In this document: positions 58,811-64,000 of the stretch, piece by piece
How the letters are laid out: each line of letters starts with the position of its first letter
Position numbering within the stretch: the first letter of the stretch is position 1
From: Vibrio sp. YMD68
Lineage (GTDB): Bacteria; Pseudomonadota; Gammaproteobacteria; Enterobacterales; Vibrionaceae
Reading direction: 5' to 3'
Length of the DNA stretch: 64,000 nt
NCBI RefSeq assembly: GCF_029958905.1
Contig: NZ_CP124615.1
Span: 1 to 64,000, forward strand
Made by a program: the position numbers and the translations under genes
Notes under the pieces: generated by a model
The model's input: the letters and a program-made list of their open reading frames with translations, nothing else
Told to the model about the DNA's origin: nothing
Database searches by the model: none

Positions 58811-59010
58811 TGACTAAGAAAGTGAATATTCGTATCAAAGGTGGGAAGGTGAGCGCTGACTTTAGCGGTTTCCAAGGCAAAAGCTGCGAACAGTTGGAAA
58901 ACAAAATCCGACCAGAAGAGTTGGAAGTTGAAGAAAAACACTTAAAGGATGAGTACCACTTCGATACTCAAACTCAGTCTCAAACGAATACGGAGACCAA
59001 CACATGGTAG
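58810..59010 (+). CDS. DUF2997 protein
   Basis: 66 residues. VNIRIKGGKVSADFSGFQGKSC has the (I/V)xIxxxGxVxxxxxGFxGxxC pattern of DUF2997, found beside DUF1257. The C-terminal part is acidic, then Gln/Thr-rich. It overlaps both neighbours (one base and seven bases), so translation is tightly linked. Confidence 0.7.
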   Translation: MTKKVNIRIKGGKVSADFSGFQGKSCEQLENKIRPEELEVEEKHLKDEYHFDTQTQSQTNTETNTW

Positions 59011-60248
59011 TGAACACTCGTAAGATTGTATCTTTAATGATGCTTTCTGGGTGGTTGCTCTTTGCTCCTGCGGTACTCGCTAATGGCGGTGCCGCAGCAG
59101 CAGCTGTTGCTGTTATGAATGGCTCTAATAACAGCACTAGAACGGAGGCTATTCTTCCTCAAAAGTCACAGATATTCGATTATCGGTCTAATGGAGAAAA
59201 GCCTCTTGAAACTCGTATAGAGACGTTTCCTCCAGAGAAATGGCGTCAATTAGGTGGTTCGCAAGGTGGTTTTTTCATCTGTCCAGGAAAAGACAGTGAA
59301 TACCGGACTTACCTTGGAAACAAACGATGTCGCATCCCTGATATTGGTGTGAATGGCTTTCTTGGTGGTATGAAAGATCATCAGGAGCTGCCGTTGGATG
59401 AATACTTAGCCATTACAACAGGTAAGAGTGTCGATGTTCAAACGGTTGAGCTAACCAAAAATTACCTGAAAGTGAAATTTGGTTTATATCCAGTTGGTGG
59501 AGCGGGTCAAAATCCTACCAGTTCTGTTTTGATTAAGAATGGGCCAGAAATAGCAGAGGCAGCAAAAAGTGGTTTGGAGGCGGGACTGGCCTCTCTTGAT
59601 GAAGGTGTTATGACGGCTGATGCAGTGCGTCAAGAACTTAATCAAGATGCAAAAAAGGATGATGATGCCTCAACAGAACAAGTCAAAAATTCAGCTGGTG
59701 AAACTAATCCATTTGACCCGTTTAGTGATGCGCTACAACAGCTCTCCGATTTAACGGATTCTGCGCTAGTAAAAGGCATGGCTGTAATAGCGATTTTTAT
59801 GGGTTTGGTTCAGGGGATTGCGCGTCAGAGTATTAGCGCACTATTTATAAACGTTGCGGCTGGTGTGATGATCTTGAATGCTCCCAGTATTATGCAGGCC
59901 ATTTTAGTTCCAGCGACAACTACAGTCGATACTCAAGACGATATTGGATTCTCTTCTATTGCACTAGCACTTTTGCCAATGGTGCTCATGTTTTCAATTT
60001 GGTTTTTCTATAAGAAGCATAGAGAAAGACAAGAACTGGAAATGTTGATGTCACTAGCCGGGGCCAATGGAAATGCGCAGCGTAGTGCGGGAGATAGTGA
60101 CTTACCTAATTTGAACGAATTAAGAGAGCAAACGCAAGAACAAACAGAGCCAGTGGTTTTAAATCAGTCTACAGCAGCCCCTAAAGTGCAGCCAGTTGAA
60201 CCAGAAATCGAAATCACTAAAAACAAACGTAAAGTTATTTTGGATTAG
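59004..60248 (+). CDS. Membrane protein with shared CPG/FLGG domain and C-terminal NKRKVILD tag
   Basis: 414 residues, signal peptide ending VLANG. Residues about 75-150 (KWRQLGGSQGGFFICPGKDS, YRTYLGNKRCRIP, VNGFLGGMKDHQE, LDEYLAITTGKS) match the 55.4-kb protein. Two or three membrane helices follow (about 250-305 and 315-335) and a cytoplasmic tail ending KNKRKVILD. Exactly that ending recurs in the protein at 61795-62412. Confidence 0.7.
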   Translation: MVVNTRKIVSLMMLSGWLLFAPAVLANGGAAAAAVAVMNGSNNSTRTEAILPQKSQIFDYRSNGEKPLETRIETFPPEKWRQLGGSQGGFFICPGKDSEYRTYLGNKRCRIPDIGVNGFLGGMKDHQELPLDEYLAITTGKSVDVQTVELTKNYLKVKFGLYPVGGAGQNPTSSVLIKNGPEIAEAAKSGLEAGLASLDEGVMTADAVRQELNQDAKKDDDASTEQVKNSAGETNPFDPFSDALQQLSDLTDSALVKGMAVIAIFMGLVQGIARQSISALFINVAAGVMILNAPSIMQAILVPATTTVDTQDDIGFSSIALALLPMVLMFSIWFFYKKHRERQELEMLMSLAGANGNAQRSAGDSDLPNLNELREQTQEQTEPVVLNQSTAAPKVQPVEPEIEITKNKRKVILD

Positions 60249-60258
60249 GGCCTAGAGT

Positions 60259-60582
60259 ATGACGAAGAAGCGGATTGTAATTAAGCAAGGGGAAGTGATC
60301 GGGTTCGCCGATGAAGTTTCCTTTGAAGGTCTCACACTGGAGAGCTATGACAAGAAACGAGTATCAAAAATCGTACCAACTAATTTCTTTTTAATGTTGG
60401 CCTTTTACGCTCTTCGTCTTGTTTGTTCTGACAGTTCGAAGCTTGCTGGATGGACGAGAGTTTGGCGTTGCAGCTGGAAGGTTGTGATTGATGGAGAAGA
60501 GTTTGGTCCATTCCAAAAGCGCATAGACGCTATTAATTTCGAAAAGGACAAAATTTACGAACAAGGGAAATTAATGCGATGA
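60259..60582 (+). CDS. Hypothetical protein with one hydrophobic segment
   Basis: 107 residues. A beta-type start (RIVIKQGEVIGFADEVSFEG), a hydrophobic middle (FFLMLAFYALRLV) and a C-terminal WKVVIDGEEFGPFQKRIDAI. Overlaps the next gene by four bases (ATGA). Family unknown. Confidence 0.55.
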   Translation: MTKKRIVIKQGEVIGFADEVSFEGLTLESYDKKRVSKIVPTNFFLMLAFYALRLVCSDSSKLAGWTRVWRCSWKVVIDGEEFGPFQKRIDAINFEKDKIYEQGKLMR

Positions 60583-61202
60583 AAAACTACCTTGTTTTGC
60601 TCTCCATTTTGCTGTTTGCGTCCACATCGAGCGCCGAGTCAGTTGCCGTTCCTACCAAAAAAGACTTGATGAATCATCATATTGAAAGTCTTGAGCATAA
60701 TTACATTGGTCAATCAGTAAACCTTTATGACGAGTCTGCGGTTCATACGGCAATGAAGCAGCATCAAGAATATTTGATGCTGTGTAGCCACAGAATTGCT
60801 TCTCTAAAGTGTGAGTTAGCAGCTGAGCATTTATTAGTTTTAGACAAGGCTATGACATCTCACGTAGAGCTAAAGGAAGACTTAGCCAGTATGTGGGCTG
60901 TCAAAAAATCACTAGCCCCAACACACCATGTTGAGCTACAGGAACAAGCTTCGAGTAAAGGGTATGAACTGCTATCTAGTTACATCACAAAGCAAGCCTG
61001 TACCCTACCAAATGGTGATATGGACCTTGATTGTTTGACTGGGGAGAATGCTACATCTGAACTTTATGAAAATTTACTTAACGCGATTCGTCGGTTAACG
61101 CTAAGAAGGTCGCTTTTTCTTGATACACAAGACGAAGAACGTGAGATTGAAATACTCAAAAAAGAGATAGTAGCGGATGCTATCAGCAAAGAAATTCAGT
61201 AA
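60579..61202 (+). CDS. Exported helical periplasmic protein
   Basis: 207 residues, signal peptide ending TSSAES. The mature protein is almost wholly helical, with cysteines in LMLCSHRIASLKCEL and in CTLPNGDMDLDC that may bond. Family unknown; operon member by overlap. Confidence 0.6.
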   Translation: MKNYLVLLSILLFASTSSAESVAVPTKKDLMNHHIESLEHNYIGQSVNLYDESAVHTAMKQHQEYLMLCSHRIASLKCELAAEHLLVLDKAMTSHVELKEDLASMWAVKKSLAPTHHVELQEQASSKGYELLSSYITKQACTLPNGDMDLDCLTGENATSELYENLLNAIRRLTLRRSLFLDTQDEEREIEILKKEIVADAISKEIQ

Positions 61203-61219
61203 TACGTAAGGTGAAGATC

Positions 61220-61591
61220 ATGAATAATGATGAAATTAGTTTTGAAAAAAAGACAAAGTATTGGGTGGCTAAACTAAGTGATGTTGACTCGGCCTTGAGT
61301 GACGAAGAGAAGGGGGAGCTCGATAGACTTCTTGGCAAAGTTGCGGCTCACAGAGAAGCTACAGGTAAAGCTCCTCTGGAGTGTGTTGTTGTTGAGAGCG
61401 ATTGGCCGAATTACGCTGAGACTTGGGCATCCATTGAAAGAGTGGCATCAGGAAGCAATGACACTGTTCAGGCTGCGCTTGAAGAAATGATTTCCAATGC
61501 CAGAGACAATGGTTATCCGCACCATGTAGAAGCCCTTTGCGAAGCTCTAGACCGACTAAGAGACAATGGCTTAATTCCCGTTTTGGAATAA
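61220..61591 (+). CDS. Hypothetical soluble protein
   Basis: 123 residues from ATG 61220 (AAGGTGA upstream). Acidic, with helical ends (ETWASIERVASGSNDTVQAA, HVEALCEALDRLRDNG). Family unknown. Cytoplasmic by composition. Confidence 0.55.
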   Translation: MNNDEISFEKKTKYWVAKLSDVDSALSDEEKGELDRLLGKVAAHREATGKAPLECVVVESDWPNYAETWASIERVASGSNDTVQAALEEMISNARDNGYPHHVEALCEALDRLRDNGLIPVLE

Positions 61592-61616
61592 TTCACATTA
61601 AATAGGGAGTAGCACG

Positions 61617-61781
61617 ATGAGTGAAGAGCAAGAAATTGTTTACCAAGAGGGCTATAACGCCTTTCTGAGCGGAGAAGAGGAACTGTCCAACCCATATAGA
61701 GGCATAGATGCCGAATTCTGGAGTGATGGCTTCGAGGATGCGAAAGAGGATACAGAACAGCGAAGTAATAACTCAGACTAA
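61617..61781 (+). CDS. Small Rmf-like protein (54 residues)
   Basis: ATG 61617 with GGGAGT eight bases upstream. The product has the pattern YQEGYNAFLSGE, NPYRG, FWSDGFEDAKED: GY-x-A-x3-G, then NPY, then W-x2-G(F/W)-x2-A. This is the motif of ribosome modulation factor and of the related short plasmid CrpP-type proteins. It is acidic rather than basic, so ribosome binding is doubtful. Confidence 0.55.
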   Translation: MSEEQEIVYQEGYNAFLSGEEELSNPYRGIDAEFWSDGFEDAKEDTEQRSNNSD

Positions 61782-61794
61782 CGAGAAAAATAGT

Positions 61795-62412
61795 ATGAAC
61801 TACCAGCCAATTTCATTAGCAGCAAATCAATATCGGCATATAAGTTTATCCCCTTCGGTGTTAGGGTTTCCGATGCAATCCCTATTGCTGATATGTGGAA
61901 CGCTACTTGTTGGTTCATGGCTTGGATACTCTCTTGCTTTTGTGTCGGTAGGTTATGTGGGGCATATTTTCATAAAAAGAAAGTTCGCTCGTGAGTACCA
62001 TGAGCTACCACATCCCATACCTCAACCAGGACTTGCAGGGCAAACGAGTAAGTTGTACGTAAAAGGCTTGCCCGAACAGTTCTACAAAGACTTTCAGGCA
62101 TTAGCTGAAACGTGCTCAGAAGTCTGTATTGCTCGTCCCAAGAAGTTAAGATATCTGGAGCTTAGCTTGAAAAGGATCGCGGCCCGTCACGGAGCAAACA
62201 TCCGTTCAGTAGATGCGGATTTCGTCGCCCTTGAGCATCCTGTCGCTGATATTGAACTAGCAAGGGAGTATTACGTCAGGTCTAGACGCCCAGTAATTCC
62301 ACAGAGCCCAGTAGCTATTGAGGATTTGGCTGACAATAATCCAATCCAGAACCAAGAAACTAAAGAAGACTTGCTAACCGAAAAAAACAAGCGCAAGGTA
62401 ATATTGGATTGA
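61795..62412 (+). CDS. Two-helix membrane protein with C-terminal NKRKVILD tag
   Basis: 205 residues from ATG 61795. Two membrane helices (about 25-65) near the N-terminus, a cytoplasmic alpha/beta part (KLYVKGLPEQFYKDFQALAE) and a tail ending EKNKRKVILD, the same nine residues as at the end of the 59.0-kb protein but with different codons. Last gene of the operon, followed by a terminator. Confidence 0.65.
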   Translation: MNYQPISLAANQYRHISLSPSVLGFPMQSLLLICGTLLVGSWLGYSLAFVSVGYVGHIFIKRKFAREYHELPHPIPQPGLAGQTSKLYVKGLPEQFYKDFQALAETCSEVCIARPKKLRYLELSLKRIAARHGANIRSVDADFVALEHPVADIELAREYYVRSRRPVIPQSPVAIEDLADNNPIQNQETKEDLLTEKNKRKVILD

Positions 62413-62470
62413 GACAGGATGCACATTGTTCTGTCGATACAGCTCACCTAAACATTGATGATTTTTCTCG

Positions 62471-62493
62471 CGGCCCTTTGAGGCCGTTTTTTT
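62471..62493 (+). terminator. Rho-independent terminator of the 55.4-62.4 kb operon
   Basis: CGGCC - CTTTGA - GGCCG followed by seven T. Confidence 0.88.
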
Positions 62494-62528
62494 ATCTGTA
62501 ATTGTTATGTTAGTACCACGATATGACA

Positions 62529-62573
62529 TTGCAGTATCATAAAGTGAGTGTTAGAATCTTTCACATGTGAAAG
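62529..62573 (+). promoter_or_regulatory. parAB promoter with palindrome copy 10 at the transcription start
   Basis: TTGCAG (62529-62534), 17 bases, TAGAAT (62552-62557), and the palindrome CTTTCACATGTGAAAG immediately after it at 62558-62573. A protein bound there would cover the start point and repress, as ParB-type proteins often do for their own operon. Confidence 0.8.
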
Positions 62574-62626
62574 TGGCGATGTTTCGTCACTAGGAATCTC
62601 ATTTGCAATCGGAGAGCGAGGTAAAC

Positions 62627-63409
62627 ATGGCAAAAGCTATCGCCTATGCCAATCAGAAGGGAGGCGTGGGTAAAAGTACTATCTGTATCCAGCAAGCCTT
62701 CGATTTGGCAGAAAAAAAGAAAAAAGTCCTGGTACTGGATTTCGATGGTCAGGGTAATACATCTTCACGTTTGGCTCCTCGTGTGGAGTTGGAAGATGGC
62801 AGCTACGAGCCAGTATATAGCGGTACTAAAGTAGCTGAATTGTTCCTTGATAACTGCTCAAGCATTCAAGTAACGGAGTGTCCATGTGGTGTTGATTTGA
62901 TTTACACGCCCAAAAACGATCCGGATTTGTTTGAGATGGAGGCAGTGCCATTGGAACAAGCAATGAACCCAGCTCGACACTTAAAAGAACTAATCAAAGA
63001 CTATGATTACGTGTTGATTGATTGCCCACCGAGTCTTGGCCGTAAGCTGGTTGCTGCACTGATGATTGCGACGCATGTTGTATGTCCTGTAAAACTATCT
63101 GGCTTTGCGGTTGATGGTGTAGAGGGCTTGCTGACGACCATTATCGGTGTTCAGCAACAGCACAATCAAAACTTAGAAATCCTGGGCATTGTCATCAATG
63201 ATATGGATCGTTCAGTGAACCACAACAAATCGTTTACTGAGCTGAAAAAAGCTATCCCAGAGTTGATCTTTAGTAACATTATTCAACACCGTCCACCGCT
63301 TGATTCTGCAACTACAGATGGAGTTCCAGTATGGTCTCTTCGCTATGGTCATGTAGCAGCAAAAGAAGTGCGAGCGGTGCTGGACGAGATTGTAGAGAAG
63401 GTAGGTTAA
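62627..63409 (+). CDS. parA: ParA partition ATPase
   Basis: 260 residues from ATG 62627 (GAGG upstream). YANQKGGVGKSTICIQQA is the deviant Walker A with the signature first Lys, DYVLIDCPPSLGRKLVAAL the Walker B, and VVCPVKLSGFAVDGV the next motif. The lack of an N-terminal HTH makes it the short form, so operon control must come from ParB or another protein. It binds the nucleoid and moves ParB-parS complexes. Confidence 0.92.
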   Translation: MAKAIAYANQKGGVGKSTICIQQAFDLAEKKKKVLVLDFDGQGNTSSRLAPRVELEDGSYEPVYSGTKVAELFLDNCSSIQVTECPCGVDLIYTPKNDPDLFEMEAVPLEQAMNPARHLKELIKDYDYVLIDCPPSLGRKLVAALMIATHVVCPVKLSGFAVDGVEGLLTTIIGVQQQHNQNLEILGIVINDMDRSVNHNKSFTELKKAIPELIFSNIIQHRPPLDSATTDGVPVWSLRYGHVAAKEVRAVLDEIVEKVG

Positions 63410-63410
63410 G

Positions 63411-64000
63411 ATGAAACTAAATAACCTAAAAAACCTCAACCAGTTAGCTCAAGCCGCCCAAAAAAAGCAGCCAGATGGTAAGGTAATTCTGACGGTTCCT
63501 GTTGATGAAGTTATTTCAAAAGAACAGGTTCGTAAACGGTTCCGTAATATCGAGGAACTGGGTGATTCAATTTTGGAAGAAGGCCAGCAATCCGCGATTG
63601 TGGTCTACCCGAAAAATGAAGACGGCAAATATGTCATTCAAAAGGGCGAACGTCGCTGGAGAGCATGTAAGGCCAAAGATATTCCAACAATTGACATCGT
63701 TGTTAACGAAAAAGAACAAACGGACTTGGACGAAACAGCGGGAGAATTGATAGAGAATATTCAGCGCGATGATTTGACTGCACTTGAAATTGCTAATGCT
63801 TTACAAGTATTCATTGATAAAGGGTGGCAGCAAAAAGACGTTGCAAAACGTATCGGTAAGAACACAATTTTTGTTTCAACGCACCTTTCATTATTAAAAA
63901 TGCCTGACTGCGTTCGAGAATTATACGATAATGACATTACAGCTGATACGGAAACACTCAATAACTTACGTTTGCTATTCGAACTGAATGAAGAGCGATG
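63411..64000 (+). CDS. parB: ParB/KorB-family partition protein, 3' truncated by window edge
   Basis: Starts one base after the parA stop and is open to the window end (about 196 residues seen). Motifs: VRKRFRNIEELGDSILEEG, then YVIQKGERRWRACKA (the ParB GERRxRA box), ELIENIQRDDLTALEIANAL and a HTH in QKDVAKRIGKNTIFVSTHLSLL. It should bind the plasmid centromere; the palindrome in the parA promoter is the best candidate site. Confidence 0.92.
   Translation, partial: MKLNNLKNLNQLAQAAQKKQPDGKVILTVPVDEVISKEQVRKRFRNIEELGDSILEEGQQSAIVVYPKNEDGKYVIQKGERRWRACKAKDIPTIDIVVNEKEQTDLDETAGELIENIQRDDLTALEIANALQVFIDKGWQQKDVAKRIGKNTIFVSTHLSLLKMPDCVRELYDNDITADTETLNNLRLLFELNEER

Noticed and set aside
21127..62573. 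CRISPR array explanation for the repeated palindromes
   Set aside because: Copies are single, far apart, not spaced by unique spacers, and no cas genes are present; the Cas4-like domain at 29991 is an isolated membrane protein.

Overview
The window is one stretch of a large, self-transmissible plasmid (or a very similar conjugative element) from a gammaproteobacterium. AT-rich DNA, codon use and the gene families suggest a marine group such as Vibrionaceae or Shewanella, but the host is an inference. Evidence for a plasmid: an iteron origin with two rep genes (41.2-43.8 kb), ParA/ParB at the right end (62.5-64 kb), a second ParM/ParR-type partition pair (23.8-25.1 kb), a KfrA protein, and a mating-pair block traF-traH-traG (14.5-20.6 kb). 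The combination of TraFHG, a small lytic transglycosylase, an FlhD/FlhC-type activator pair and a MobI-like protein is that of the IncA/C and SXT/R391 transfer systems. The relaxase, coupling protein and remaining tra genes must lie outside the window. I saw no rRNA, tRNA, insertion sequence or CRISPR array.

Layout. 0-9.3 kb: accessory genes (truncated large polyvalent-protein domain, XRE regulator, tyrosine-phosphatase-like protein, tyrosine recombinase, membrane zincin-like protein, KfrA, NERD protein, GNAT-like protein, methyltransferase-like protein). 9.3-14.4 kb: a Tus-family fork-arrest protein with a candidate Ter pair, two DUF1566-type exported proteins and a UvrD-like helicase. 14.5-20.6 kb: traFHG. 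20.6-26.4 kb: exclusion-like membrane protein, Ner-like repressor, transglycosylase, FlhD/FlhC-like activator, ParR/ParM, a repeat-rich oriT/centromere candidate and MobI. 27-41 kb: envelope and membrane genes including SppA, DsbA-like and thermonuclease-like proteins, and an N4/N6 DNA methyltransferase. 41-44 kb: replication. 44-49.6 kb: an Rhs/YD-repeat protein with two displaced downstream cassettes. 49.6-55.2 kb: ATPase, RNase H-like, GNAT and a CoiA/GIY-YIG-like protein. 55.4-62.4 kb: a co-directional operon in which a Ycf46-like AAA ATPase, DUF1257 and DUF2997 proteins are embedded among membrane and periplasmic proteins. 62.5 kb to the end: parAB.

Two plasmid-wide cis-element networks are visible directly. 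A 16-bp palindrome CTTTCACATGTGAAAG occurs ten times between 21 and 62.6 kb. One copy sits just after the -10 box of the parA promoter. It looks like parS and probably serves ParB as a partition and/or KorB-like regulatory site. A second dyad, GCCC-N5/6-GGGC, lies about 59-82 bp upstream of six gene starts, including traF. It probably marks the regulon of the FlhDC-like activator encoded here. The E. coli-type Chi octamer GCTGGTGG is also very over-represented (35 copies counted by eye). Family names are from memory of motifs; no database search was run.
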